DNA from: JASHPR01 sp963833885
Lineage (GTDB): Bacteria; Actinomycetota; Actinomycetes; Streptosporangiales; Streptosporangiaceae
Direction of reading: 5' to 3'
Assembly: GCA_963833885.1 (NCBI GenBank)
Contig: CAWHZU010000008.1
Coordinates: 114,537-178,536 of the forward strand
Length of the DNA: 64,000 nt
This document shows, one piece after another, positions 8,808 through 17,296 of the stretch. The notes under the pieces were generated by a model. The model did not search any database, had not been told where the DNA came from, and was given only the letters and a program-made list of their open reading frames with translations. Made by a program: the position numbers and the translations under genes. Position 1 is the first letter of the stretch, and each line of letters opens with the position of its first letter.

Positions 8808-9414
8808 CGGCAGCGAACACCGCCACCGGGCCGACCGCGCCACGGCGCGGCCGGCCCGGGACGCCCTGGCCGAGCAGGCGATCCTGCAGGCGACAGTCGC
8901 GATCCTGTCTGAGGTCGGCTTTAACCGCCTGAGCATCGAGGCGGTCGCGGCCAGGGCCGGGGTGGGCAAGCCGACCATCTACCGCCGCTGGCCGTCCAAG
9001 CTGGAGCTGGTCATCGAAGCCGTGAAGCGGCTTGCGCCGCCGATGCCGACCGCCGACACCGGCGATCCGCTCACCGACCTCATGCAGATCGTCCCGCAGC
9101 TGATAGTCGGCCTGACCAGCTCGCCGCACGGCCGGGCGAACGTCGCGCTCGCCAGCGACGCCCAGACCCACGCCGAGCTGGCCCGAGGGCTGGGCGAGCA
9201 CTTCCTCGCACCCCGGCGTGCCGTCATCGCCGACATCCTCCGCCGCGGCATTGCCGCCGGGCAGCTGCGCGCCGACATCGATGTCGAGATGGCCATCGAC
9301 ATGATGGTCGGCACGTCGGTCTACCGCTGGCTGGCCACGGCGCAGCCGGTCGACGCGGACGCCGCCCGCCGTGTCGTCAACATGGTCTGGGAGTCACTGC
9401 GCACGCGCAGCTAG
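8804..9414 (+). pseudogene. TetR family regulator with an apparent -1 frameshift near 8857
   Basis: The expected coupled start is the ATG at 8804, overlapping the previous stop (ATGA). That frame reads MTAANTATGPTAPRRGRP and then departs from the family. Re-reading one base at 8857, in a CCCGGG run, joins it to the frame that runs to 9414 and gives GRPRDALAEQAI, exactly the usual TetR N-terminal pattern. The rest has a textbook HTH (IEAVAARAGVGKPTIYRRWPSK) and a C-terminal ligand domain ending at ESLRTRS. No ATG or GTG with a ribosome site opens the second frame in its own right. So the gene is either broken by a one-base deletion, mis-sequenced in a GC run, or frameshifted in translation. 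It would regulate the membrane protein gene. Confidence 0.75.
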
Positions 9415-9483
9415 CGCACCGGTCGCCACGCCCGTAGCTCATGAGTTCCATGGCCCTGCGGCCGAGGAATGATCGGCTGTTAC

Positions 9484-9493
9484 CGTGATCACG
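9484..9493 (+). promoter_or_regulatory. CGTGATCACG palindrome, possible LacI-family operator
   Basis: A perfect 10-bp palindrome with a central CG-flanked GATC, 58 bp before the GTG start of the LacI-type regulator and the lut genes. LacI-family operators are CG-centred or similar short palindromes near their own promoters, so autoregulation is plausible. A TTTGACAC that could serve as a -35 element follows at about 9497. Confidence 0.4.
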
Positions 9494-9551
9494 ATATTTG
9501 ACACGTTCCAACGCCGGCAATGAAACTGGCCTCCGGGCCAGAGAGGATTCG

Positions 9552-10628
9552 GTGGACGCGCCGATCAGCATCAGGGAAGTGGCCGCGCACGCGGGGGTGT
9601 CCGTGGGCACGGTCTCGAACGTGCTGAACCGGCCGGATATCGTCGCCCAGCCGACCAGGGACCGGGTGAACGCGGCGATCAAGGCGCTGGGGTTCGTCAG
9701 GAACGAATCGGCTCGCCAGCTGCGCGCCGGCCGCAGCCGCACCATCGGCCTGGTCGTTCTCGACGTGGCGAACCCGTTCTTCACCGACGTCGCCCGCGGG
9801 GTCGAAGACGAGGCCAGCATGTCCGGCCTGTCGGTGATCCTCTGCAACAGCGACGAGCAGCTGCCCAAGGAGACCAGGTACCTCGAGCTGCTCGAGGAGC
9901 ACCGGGTCCAGGGCATCCTGATCACCCCGGTGACCACGGGGGACGGCGCTGGCGAGCGCCTGACCCGGCTGCAGCGGCGCGGCACCCCGGTGATCCTGGT
10001 CGACAGCCGTTCGCCGTCGGGCAGCCAGTGCTCGGTGGCGGTCGACGACGTTCTCGGCGGCGACTTCGCCGTGTCCCATCTGCTCGAGGAGGGCCACGAG
10101 CGCATCGCTTATGTGGGCGGCCCGCTCGGCCTGCGGCAGGTCGCCGACCGCCTGGACGGCGCGGCCCGGGCGCTGGAGCGCGCCGGGGCCACCGTGGACG
10201 ACCTGCTCATGATCGACACGCCCGCACTCAACGTCTCCGCGGGCCAGCGGGCCGGGGCGACGATCGCCGAGATGCCAGCCGTGCAGCGCCCGACCGCGGC
10301 CTTCTGCGCCAACGACCTGGTCGCGCTCGGGCTGCTGCAGGAGATGACCAGGCGGCAGATCCGGGTGCCCGAGGACGTGGCGATTGTGGGCTACGACGAC
10401 ATCGAGTTCGCCGCGGCAGCCGCGGTGCCGCTGTCCTCGGTCCGCCAGCCCCGCCACCAGCTCGGGCGCACCGCGGCTCAGTTGCTGCTCGAGGAGGCAC
10501 TCGGCGCCGAAGGCCACCAGCACCGTGAGGTCATCTTCCAGCCGGAGCTCGAGGTGCGCCGGTCCAGCCAGTCCGGCCGTCGCACACGCCAGTTGGGGAC
10601 GGCGTCGCGTTCCGGAAACTCTGCGTGA
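9552..10628 (+). CDS. LacI family transcriptional regulator of the lut operon
   Basis: 358 aa from the GTG at 9552, which has AGAGAGG 6-7 bp upstream; the frame is open for 18 more codons but without a ribosome site. The N-terminus has the LacI HTH and hinge (ISIREVAAHAGVSVGTVSNVLNRP), then a periplasmic-binding-like effector domain (TIGLVVLDVANPFFTDVARG, later AFCANDLVALGLLQ and AIVGYDDIEFA). The stop overlaps the lutA GTG by GTGA, so regulator and lutABC form one transcription unit. It probably senses a sugar or carboxylate and controls lactate use; the ligand is not evident from sequence. Confidence 0.9.
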   Translation: MDAPISIREVAAHAGVSVGTVSNVLNRPDIVAQPTRDRVNAAIKALGFVRNESARQLRAGRSRTIGLVVLDVANPFFTDVARGVEDEASMSGLSVILCNSDEQLPKETRYLELLEEHRVQGILITPVTTGDGAGERLTRLQRRGTPVILVDSRSPSGSQCSVAVDDVLGGDFAVSHLLEEGHERIAYVGGPLGLRQVADRLDGAARALERAGATVDDLLMIDTPALNVSAGQRAGATIAEMPAVQRPTAAFCANDLVALGLLQEMTRRQIRVPEDVAIVGYDDIEFAAAAAVPLSSVRQPRHQLGRTAAQLLLEEALGAEGHQHREVIFQPELEVRRSSQSGRRTRQLGTASRSGNSA

Positions 10629-11386
10629 GCGGGGCGCCGATGCGGATTGCCTTGTTCGTGACCTGCCTGGCGGACACGCTGTTCCCCAGCGTCGGCAAGG
10701 CCACCACGGTGCTCCTCGAGCGCCTCGGCCACCAGGTCGAGTTCCCGGAGGCGCAGACGTGCTGCGGCCAGATGCATGTGAACACCGGCTACCAGCGCGA
10801 GGCGCTGCCGCTGATCCGCCGGTACGTGGACACGTTCGAGGGCTGCGACGTGATCGTCGCGCCGTCCGGCTCGTGCGTCGGCTCGATCCGGCACCAGCAC
10901 GCGATGGTCGCCCGGCGCCTCGGCGACGACAAGCTCGCCGACCGCGCCGAGGCGGTGGCCGCCCGAACGTTCGAGCTGTCGCAGCTGCTCGTCGACGTGC
11001 TCGGTGTCGAGGACGTTGGCGCGTTCTACCCGCACCGCGTCACCTACCACCCGACCTGCCACTCGCTGCGGCTGCTGCGCGTCGGCGACCGCCCGCTGCG
11101 GCTGCTGCGGCAGGTACAGGGCCTGCAGCTGGCCGAGCTGCCGGACGCGGACGTCTGCTGCGGGTTCGGCGGCACGTTCTCGGTCAAGAACGCCGACACC
11201 TCGACCGCGATGCTGGCCGACAAGATGCGCAACGTGCTCGGCACCAGGGCCGAGGTGTGCACGGCGGGCGACAGCTCCTGCCTGATGCACATCGGCGGCG
11301 GGCTGACCCGGCTGCGCACCGGCGTGCGGACCGTGCACCTCGCCGAGATCCTGGCCTCGACCAGGGACGGAGGCCCGCCAGCGTGA
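10625..11386 (+). CDS. lutA: lactate utilization protein A (Fe-S oxidoreductase subunit)
   Basis: 253 aa with the two CCG-type motifs of the LutA/YkgE/GlpC-like family: CCGQMH near residue 44 and CCGFGG near 180, each contributing ligands for an iron-sulfur cluster. Other family marks are APSGSCVGSIRH and YHPTCHSLR. LutA acts with LutB and LutC as a cytoplasmic L-lactate dehydrogenase complex that makes pyruvate. The GTG at 10625 overlaps the LacI stop; an ATG five codons later (10640) is the other possible start. It overlaps lutB by GTGA. Confidence 0.9.
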   Translation: MSGAPMRIALFVTCLADTLFPSVGKATTVLLERLGHQVEFPEAQTCCGQMHVNTGYQREALPLIRRYVDTFEGCDVIVAPSGSCVGSIRHQHAMVARRLGDDKLADRAEAVAARTFELSQLLVDVLGVEDVGAFYPHRVTYHPTCHSLRLLRVGDRPLRLLRQVQGLQLAELPDADVCCGFGGTFSVKNADTSTAMLADKMRNVLGTRAEVCTAGDSSCLMHIGGGLTRLRTGVRTVHLAEILASTRDGGPPA

Positions 11387-12864
11387 CCACGTACCTGGGC
11401 ATGCCGGGGGCGGCGCCGACCGCGCCGCGCGGCGTGGGCCACCTGCGCGGCAGTGAGCCCTTCCCGGTGGCCGCCCGCCGCGCGCTCGCCGACAGCCAGC
11501 TGCGCCGCAACCTGGGCAACGCCACCGCGACTATCCGCGCCAAGCGCGCCGCGGCCGTCGCCGAGCTGCCGGACTGGGAGCAGCTGCGCGAGGCGGGGCG
11601 GGCGAGCAAGGCCGAGGCCATGCAGCACCTGGACACGCACCTGCTGCGGCTGGAGGCCGAGGTTCGGGCGCGCGGCGGGACCGTGCACTGGGCTAGGGAC
11701 GCGGCCGAGGCGAACCAGATCGTCACCCGGCTGGTCCAGGCCACCGGCGCGGAGTCGGCCGTCAAGGTCAAGTCCATGGTCACCGACGAGATCGGGCTCA
11801 ACGACGCGCTCGCCGACGCGGGCATCACCGCGTACGAGACCGACCTGGCCGAGCTCATCGTGCAGCTCGGTCACGACCGGCCGTCGCACTTCCTGGTGCC
11901 CGCCATCCACCGCAACCGGGCGGAGATCCGGGAGATCTTCCTGCGCGAGATGGCCGACGTCGACCCGGCGCTGACCGACAACCCGCCCGCGCTGGCCGAG
12001 GCCGCGCGGCTGCACCTGCGGAAGATCTTCCTGTCCGCCACGGTCGGCATCAGCGGCGTCAACTTCGCCATCGCCGAGACCGGCACTCTGTCCGTGGTGG
12101 AGTCCGAGGGCAACGGCCGGATGTGCCTGACCCTGCCGCAGACCCTGATCACGGTCATGGGCATCGAGAAGGTGATCCCGTCCTGGCGGGACCTCGGCGT
12201 GTTCCTGCAGCTGCTGCCCAGGTCGTCGACGGCCGAGCGGATGAACCCGTACACGTCCATGTGGACCGGGGTGACCCCGGGCGACGGCCCGCAGGAGTTC
12301 CACCTGGTGCTGCTGGACAACGGGCGGACGGCCGCGCTCGCCGACCAGACCGGCAGGCAGGCCCTGCACTGCATCCGGTGCTCGGCGTGCCTGAACGTCT
12401 GCCCGGTCTACGAGCGCACCGGCGGCCACGCGTACGGCTCGGTCTACCCGGGCCCGATCGGCGCGGTGCTGTCGCCGCTGCTCACCGGCGTGGAGGACAA
12501 CGCCTCGCTGCCGTACGCATCGTCGCTGTGCGGCGCGTGCTACGACGCCTGCCCGGTGAAGATCGATATCCCATCCCTGCTCGTCTACCTGCGCGCCAGG
12601 CACGTCGAGGAATACCGCGAAGAGCACCGGGTGCCGAGCCCCGAGGCGGTGACGATGGCCGCCGCGTCGTGGGTCATGGCCGACCCGCGGCGCTACGCAG
12701 CGGCGCAGCGAGCCGGGAGATCCGGGCGTGCGCTGAGCCGCGGCGGCCGGATCCGGGCGCTGCCGCCGCCGCTGTCGGCCTGGACCAGGGCCCGCGACGC
12801 GCCCGCTCCCCCGGCCAGGACGTTCCGGCAATGGTGGCGCGAGTCCGGCCGGGACCGGTCGTGA
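11383..12864 (+). CDS. lutB: lactate utilization protein B (ferredoxin-like Fe-S protein)
   Basis: 493 aa from the GTG at 11383. An N-terminal LUD domain (VKVKSMVTDEIGLN, GISGVNFAIAETGT) is followed by two 4Fe-4S motifs, CIRCSACLNVCP near residue 330 and CGACYDACPV near 382, and a basic tail ending QWWRESGRDRS. LutB passes electrons in the LutABC L-lactate oxidation complex. The frame is open far upstream inside lacI and lutA, but the GTGA overlap with lutA sets the start. The stop in turn overlaps lutC by GTGA, consistent with equal production of the three subunits. Confidence 0.92.
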   Translation: MTTYLGMPGAAPTAPRGVGHLRGSEPFPVAARRALADSQLRRNLGNATATIRAKRAAAVAELPDWEQLREAGRASKAEAMQHLDTHLLRLEAEVRARGGTVHWARDAAEANQIVTRLVQATGAESAVKVKSMVTDEIGLNDALADAGITAYETDLAELIVQLGHDRPSHFLVPAIHRNRAEIREIFLREMADVDPALTDNPPALAEAARLHLRKIFLSATVGISGVNFAIAETGTLSVVESEGNGRMCLTLPQTLITVMGIEKVIPSWRDLGVFLQLLPRSSTAERMNPYTSMWTGVTPGDGPQEFHLVLLDNGRTAALADQTGRQALHCIRCSACLNVCPVYERTGGHAYGSVYPGPIGAVLSPLLTGVEDNASLPYASSLCGACYDACPVKIDIPSLLVYLRARHVEEYREEHRVPSPEAVTMAAASWVMADPRRYAAAQRAGRSGRALSRGGRIRALPPPLSAWTRARDAPAPPARTFRQWWRESGRDRS

Positions 12865-13517
12865 CCCCCCGCGACGAGGTGCTGGCCCGGATCCGCGCCG
12901 CGCTGGGCGGCGACGGCGCGGCCGCACCCGAGGCACCGCCCGCGGCGTACCGGACCAGCGGCGACCTGCACGGCGAACCCCTGCTCGACCTGCTCGCCGA
13001 GCGCCTGGCCCATTACCGTGCCAGCGTCCGGCGCAGCTCGCCCGCCGGGCTCGGGGCCGCGATCGCCGCGGCGCTGGCCGAGCGCGGCGCCCGGCGCGTC
13101 GTCGTGCCGGAGGGCCTGGACCTCCCCCCGCTGCCCGGCGTCGACACGGTCATCGACCACGGCCTGTCCCCGCAGGATCTGGACGCGCTCGACGGTGTCA
13201 TAACGGGCGCGTCGGTCGCGATCGCGCAGACCGGCACGATCGTCCTCGACGGGTCGCCCGACCAGGGACGGCGCGCGATCACCCTGGTTCCCGACTACCA
13301 CCTGTGCGTCGTGCACGCCGAGCAGGTGGTCGAACTGGTTCCCGAGGCGGTCGACCGCCTCGAACCCAACGCCCGCCGCCCGCTCACCTGGATCAGCGGC
13401 CCGTCGGCAACCAGCGACATCGAACTTTCCCGGGTCGAGGGCGTGCACGGTCCCCGCACGCTCGAGGTCATTCTGGTCGAGAGCCTGTTACGCGACGCCC
13501 CCTCCGGCCCTGGCTAA
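12861..13517 (+). CDS. lutC: lactate utilization protein C (LUD domain)
   Basis: 218 aa from the GTG at 12861 overlapping the lutB stop. It is a LutC/YkgG LUD-domain protein: DEVLARIRAAL at the start, a Ser/Arg-rich middle, then GVITGASVAIAQTGTIVLDG and ITLVPDYHLCVVHAEQVV. It completes the lutABC set for L-lactate to pyruvate conversion. Its stop shares CTAA with the stop of the convergent merR-like gene, so the two transcripts meet tail to tail with no spacer. Confidence 0.9.
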   Translation: MTPRDEVLARIRAALGGDGAAAPEAPPAAYRTSGDLHGEPLLDLLAERLAHYRASVRRSSPAGLGAAIAAALAERGARRVVVPEGLDLPPLPGVDTVIDHGLSPQDLDALDGVITGASVAIAQTGTIVLDGSPDQGRRAITLVPDYHLCVVHAEQVVELVPEAVDRLEPNARRPLTWISGPSATSDIELSRVEGVHGPRTLEVILVESLLRDAPSGPG

Positions 13518-13942
13518 CCCCCGGCCCCTGGTGCGGCCGCCCCGAACAGCATGGCCTCGAAGTGGCCGCAACCGTCCGGGGCGGAGTCGGGGTGATGGTT
13601 GAGCACGTGCTCCAGGTACTCGCGCGTCGCCTCCATGCGCTCGATCTGCGCATGCAGTGAGTCGATCCGGTCCCTGACGACCTGGCCCCATCGTCGTCCC
13701 GCCGCCGGCCCGGCGAGGATCTTTCTGATCTCGTCCAGGCTCATCAGCCCGTAACGCTGCCAGTACTGGATGATCGCCAGCCGCCGGATCTCGGTCGGCC
13801 CGTACCAGCGCCGCCCGGCGTGCCTGCTGGCCGGGGTGAGCAGCCCGCGTTCCTCGTAGTAGCGGATCGCGGACGCCCGCAGCCCGAGGCGCCGCGCCAC
13901 CACGTCGATCGGCTCGAGGTTCGCATCGGCTGATGTCGTCAT
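13514..13942 (-). CDS. MerR family transcriptional regulator
   Basis: 142 aa. The N-terminal winged HTH reads LEPIDVVARRLGLRASAIRYYEERGLL with the family arginine-rich wing (RHAGRRWYGPTEIRRLAII), then a long dimerisation helix (about residues 80-118) and a short tail HHPDSAPDGCGHFEA with one Cys. It lies divergently, 233 bp from an MFS exporter gene, which it probably controls in the usual MerR way. The single Cys does not make a clear metal site, so an organic effector is more likely than a metal. Confidence 0.88.
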   Translation of the reverse strand: MTTSADANLEPIDVVARRLGLRASAIRYYEERGLLTPASRHAGRRWYGPTEIRRLAIIQYWQRYGLMSLDEIRKILAGPAAGRRWGQVVRDRIDSLHAQIERMEATREYLEHVLNHHPDSAPDGCGHFEAMLFGAAAPGAGG

Positions 13943-14175
13943 GCCGCCCTCCCCTGCGCTCGGTGCCGAGCCAACCGCGACCGGGCACTAACGGTTCACT
14001 TCTGTCCGCAGGCACGCGGACGAAAGCGAACCACTGTCGCGGCTGGCCGTAACCGGCCCCCTGCGGCTGGCCTGTCTCCGCGCCGCCAGCGGCCGGCTTC
14101 TCTTCTCCCGCCGTTGCCGGAGCCTCCAGGTTAGCGTTTGCGTTCAAGCCGGCTTTAGGCTGCAGCATCGGTGGC

Positions 14176-15489
14176 GTGCCCCGCCTCGTCATCGATCTCG
14201 CCCCGCTGCGCCGGTCGCGCGACCTCCGGCTGCTGATCGGCGGCCAGCTGGTGTCCGTGCTGGGTACCCAGATGACCGGCGTGGCCGTGTCGTACCAGGT
14301 CTACCGGCTGACCCGGTCGTCCCTCGACGTTGGGCTGGTCTCGCTCGCCATGCTGCTTCCCCTGGTCATCGGCGCGCTGGCCGGTGGCGCCGCCGCGGAC
14401 GCAGCCGACCGGCGCCGCCTGATGCTGGTGGTCACGGCGCTGATGGCGGCGTGCAGCGCTGGCCTGGCCGTGAACGCGGGGACTGCCGCGTCGCTGTGGC
14501 CGCTCTACGTGCTTCCGGCCCTGGCCGCCGGACTGAGCGGGTTCTTCGACGCGGCGCTGCAGGCGGTGATCCCCAACCTGGTCGGTCGGCCCGACGTGGC
14601 AACCGCCAACGCGATGTTCCAGGCAGTGTTCCAGCTGAGCCTGGTCGCGGGGCCGTCGGCCGCTGGCCTGCTCCTGGCCGGAACCGGGATCGGGTTTGTC
14701 TACTGGATAGACGTGGCCAGCTTCGGCGCAACCATCGTGTCGGTGCTGCTGATGGCGCCGCAGCCGCCAGCCGGAGCGGCCGACTCGGCTCGCCCGCCCG
14801 GCTCGGCTCGCCCGGCTCGCCCGGCTGGCCTGGCTAGCCCGGCTCGGCCGCGGCGGCCGGGTGTGCGCTCTCTGACCGAGGGGCTCCGGTTCATCCGAGG
14901 ACGCCAGGCCATTCAGGGCGCCTACCTGATCGACCTGAACGCCACGTTCTTCGGCTTGCCGCGCGCCCTGTTCCCGGCGCTGGCCGCCACCAAGTTCGGC
15001 GGCGGAGCGTCAACCGTCGGATTCCTTTACGCCGCACCGGGCGCGGGTGCGCTGCTCGGCGCGCTCACCACCGGATGGGTCGGCCGAACCCGCGGTCAGG
15101 GTCGGGCGGTGATCATTGCGGTCCTCGTCTGGGGCGCGGCGATCGCCGGATTCGGGCTGGTGACCTGGCTGGCCGCCGCGCTGGCGCTGCTGGCCATCGC
15201 GGGCTGGGCCGACGTGATCTCCGCCGTTTTCCGCAACGCGATCATCCAGCTCTCGGTGCCCGACGCCATGCGGGGCCGACTGATGGGCGTGCAGATCGCT
15301 GTGGTCACCGGCGGCCCCCGGCTTGGCGACGTCGAGTCCGGCGCGGTCGCCGCCGCCTTCGGCGACACCGTGTCAGCCGTGTCCGGCGGCCTGGCCTGCA
15401 TAGCCGGCGCGCTCGTGCTCGCCCGGCTGCTTCCCGGCTTCCGCCGCCAGCAGCTGGCACCGTCCGACCGCCCGGGCGGCACGCCCTGA
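14176..15489 (+). CDS. MFS transporter, EntS-like exporter
   Basis: 437 aa, about 12 membrane spans. The start (LRRSRDLRLLIGGQLVSVLGTQMTGVAVSYQVYRLT) and the ADAADRRRLM loop between spans 2 and 3 fit the EntS/MefA-type exporter group, which expels siderophores or macrolides. The central cytoplasmic loop (about residues 194-225) is a low-complexity run built on Ala-Arg-Pro-Gly repeats, encoded by repeats of GGCTCGCCC. GTG start at 14176 with only a weak GGTGG before it. Divergent from the MerR gene, which likely controls it. Confidence 0.85.
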   Translation: MPRLVIDLAPLRRSRDLRLLIGGQLVSVLGTQMTGVAVSYQVYRLTRSSLDVGLVSLAMLLPLVIGALAGGAAADAADRRRLMLVVTALMAACSAGLAVNAGTAASLWPLYVLPALAAGLSGFFDAALQAVIPNLVGRPDVATANAMFQAVFQLSLVAGPSAAGLLLAGTGIGFVYWIDVASFGATIVSVLLMAPQPPAGAADSARPPGSARPARPAGLASPARPRRPGVRSLTEGLRFIRGRQAIQGAYLIDLNATFFGLPRALFPALAATKFGGGASTVGFLYAAPGAGALLGALTTGWVGRTRGQGRAVIIAVLVWGAAIAGFGLVTWLAAALALLAIAGWADVISAVFRNAIIQLSVPDAMRGRLMGVQIAVVTGGPRLGDVESGAVAAAFGDTVSAVSGGLACIAGALVLARLLPGFRRQQLAPSDRPGGTP

Positions 15490-15510
15490 CCTGGCCCGAC
15501 TCCGGCCACC

Positions 15511-15600
15511 CTGCACCGGCGGGCACCCAACTCCCGCCGCACCCGATGTCAGCGGGCACTCAATTCCCGCCGCACCCTGTGCCGGCAGGCATCCCGCACC
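15511..15600 (+). repeat. 33-bp imperfect tandem repeat, about 2.7 copies
   Basis: Copies at 15511-15544, 15545-15577 and a shorter one at 15578-15600 share GGGCACxCAAxTCCCGCCGC. The array fills most of the gap between the MFS gene and the next small gene. No function is evident; it is too short and imperfect for a CRISPR array. Confidence 0.7.
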
Positions 15601-15612
15601 TATCGTGGAAGT

Positions 15613-15912
15613 GTGCTGGTCAAGGTGAGCCCTGACGCGGCCGGCTTCGTTAACGTCCGGGGCGGCGAGCTTTGGGTCTGGGCGGCCCACGCCAGGATGT
15701 GCTGCTCCGGGTCGCCCGCGTGGATGCACGCCGCCACCGAGCCTCCGGCGGGCCTGTCCGGGTTCACCGAAGTCGCTGCCGACGGCGGCGTGCGAATCTG
15801 GTTCCGTGGCGTCGGTGACCTGCTGCCGGACGTGCTCGAGGTCGGCCTGCGCGGCAGGCGCCGTCCCCGGGTCGAGGCGTACTGGGACGGCTGCCTGATG
15901 GCGATGGTCTAG
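15613..15912 (+). CDS. hypothetical protein, 99 aa
   Basis: Starts at GTG 15613 and ends in a TAG whose CTAG is shared with the stop of the convergent VOC gene. The protein has a beta-rich look (VNVRGGELWVWAA, VRIWFRGVG, VEAYWDGCLMAMV) and two adjacent Cys near residue 30 (ARMCCSGSP). I do not recognise the family. It is plausibly real because it fits exactly between the repeat array and the VOC gene and keeps this genome's codon pattern. Confidence 0.55.
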   Translation: MLVKVSPDAAGFVNVRGGELWVWAAHARMCCSGSPAWMHAATEPPAGLSGFTEVAADGGVRIWFRGVGDLLPDVLEVGLRGRRRPRVEAYWDGCLMAMV

Positions 15913-16331
15913 CCCGCCGAGCTTGCCCGCGGCTCTCCCCGATAGGTGCCGAACGACCAGTGGTTGCCCTCCGGGTCGAGGACGGCGAAGTCCCGGGAGC
16001 CGTAGTCGGTGTCGTGCAGTTCCCGCAACACCTTCCCCCCGGCGGCCGTGGCCCTCACGAACAATCCGTCGGGGTCGTCAGTGACCACGTACGCGCCAAA
16101 TGTGCCTGGCCGCAGCGGCCAGGAATCCTCGGCGCCTTCCTCCGGTACCGAGCCGAGCATGATCCCGCCCCCGGCGGGCCAGGAAAGCTGAGCATGGTGC
16201 ACCCGGTCGCCGTCGCCGTATACGACGGTCTCCTCGAAGCCGAACGCGTCGACCAGGAACCTGATCAGCGCGCGGGCGTCGCGGGCGCGAAGCGTGGGCC
16301 AGACCTGTGCTGGTGGTGTCTTCTCGTTCAT
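15909..16331 (-). CDS. VOC (glyoxalase/bleomycin-resistance fold) family protein
   Basis: 140 aa starting MNEKTPPAQVWPTLRARDARALIRFLVDAFGF, with VVYGDGDRVHHAQLSWPAGGGIMLG and the closing GSRDFAVLDPEGNHWSFGTY, the standard half-site pattern of VOC proteins with His and Glu metal ligands. Members include small-molecule binding or resistance proteins; the substrate is not evident. The ATG at 16331 overlaps the stop of the upstream AraC-type gene (ATGA), so both are read as one operon, regulator first. Confidence 0.85.
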   Translation of the reverse strand: MNEKTPPAQVWPTLRARDARALIRFLVDAFGFEETVVYGDGDRVHHAQLSWPAGGGIMLGSVPEEGAEDSWPLRPGTFGAYVVTDDPDGLFVRATAAGGKVLRELHDTDYGSRDFAVLDPEGNHWSFGTYRGEPRASSAG

Positions 16332-17248
16332 GCCAATAAGGCTTCCAGCGCACCTGCGGGCTGGGCTTGGACGTTTCGGAACTCCTCGGCCAGCCACGTC
16401 GACGGCGGCAACCCGGCCAGGTCGCGGAACTCGCGGGCCAGGTGAGCCTGGTCGTAGTAACCGCAGTCGGCAGCCAGGTCGGCCAGCAGCAGCAGCGAGC
16501 CTGCTGCCGTCCGGCGCTGCAACAGCCGCCGCGTGCGGTCGAAGCGGATGACCCGGGCGGCGGCCTTCGGCGTGATGCCGGTCTCGGCGCTGAACCTCGA
16601 TCGCAGGTGGCGATCGCTCCAGCCGGTCTCGGCGGCAAGCTCGGAAATGGCGCAGTGACCGCCGCTCGCGACCAGCCGCCGCCACGCGTGGCCGATCTCG
16701 TCACTGGTCCCGGACGCAACCCCGGGCTCAGTCGGGGGGTCCGCAAGCCGTGACGTCAGCACCTGATCGAGGACGGCGAACCGGGCAGGCCAATCCGCCG
16801 CCGCCCTGATGCGCTCGCCGATCTGCTCGGCGAGCAGCCCGAGCACCTCGGATCCCTCGACGTCGATGCTGGCGAGTTCGGCGGCTGGCATGCCAAGCAG
16901 CGCCCGTGCGCCGAGCGGGCTGAGCAGCAACTGGATGCCCGACTGCCGGCCTTGATGCGTGATCAGCGCCGGCGAAGTATGCAGGCCACCCACCAGGCTG
17001 CGATAGCTAGCGGGTGGCTGGCGCGGATCGGCGTGCGCGGCAATGGTCAGCGGGTCGTCAAGCGTGAAGATCACGGTGAGGTACGGAGACGGCAGCCCGC
17101 GGTGCGTAGCGGGCGGCACCCCCGCCTGGCGGAACCCGGCATAGCCCGCGATGAACGACCGCAGCGCAGGCGCCGGGACGCCCCACACCGACTCCTCGAT
17201 GCGGTCGCCCCGGGCCCCGGGCCGGTCGCGGTCCATGCTCCCCATCAT
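16328..17248 (-). CDS. AraC family transcriptional regulator
   Basis: 306 aa. The C-terminal ~100 residues contain two HTH motifs (AISELAAETGWSDRHLRSRFSAETGITPKAAARVIRF and ADLAADCGYYDQAHLAREFRDLAG), typical of AraC proteins. The N-terminal part is a sensor domain of the type seen in regulators that start VPAPALRSFIAGYAGFRQAG. It is translationally coupled to the VOC gene and probably regulates it. Several ATGs (17248, 17245, 17236) could start it; none has a strong ribosome site. Confidence 0.85.
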   Translation of the reverse strand: MMGSMDRDRPGARGDRIEESVWGVPAPALRSFIAGYAGFRQAGVPPATHRGLPSPYLTVIFTLDDPLTIAAHADPRQPPASYRSLVGGLHTSPALITHQGRQSGIQLLLSPLGARALLGMPAAELASIDVEGSEVLGLLAEQIGERIRAAADWPARFAVLDQVLTSRLADPPTEPGVASGTSDEIGHAWRRLVASGGHCAISELAAETGWSDRHLRSRFSAETGITPKAAARVIRFDRTRRLLQRRTAAGSLLLLADLAADCGYYDQAHLAREFRDLAGLPPSTWLAEEFRNVQAQPAGALEALLA

Positions 17249-17296
17249 CGCTCACGGTGCTGACGTGCGGGAACAGGGCCGGACCGGCCTCTGGCG

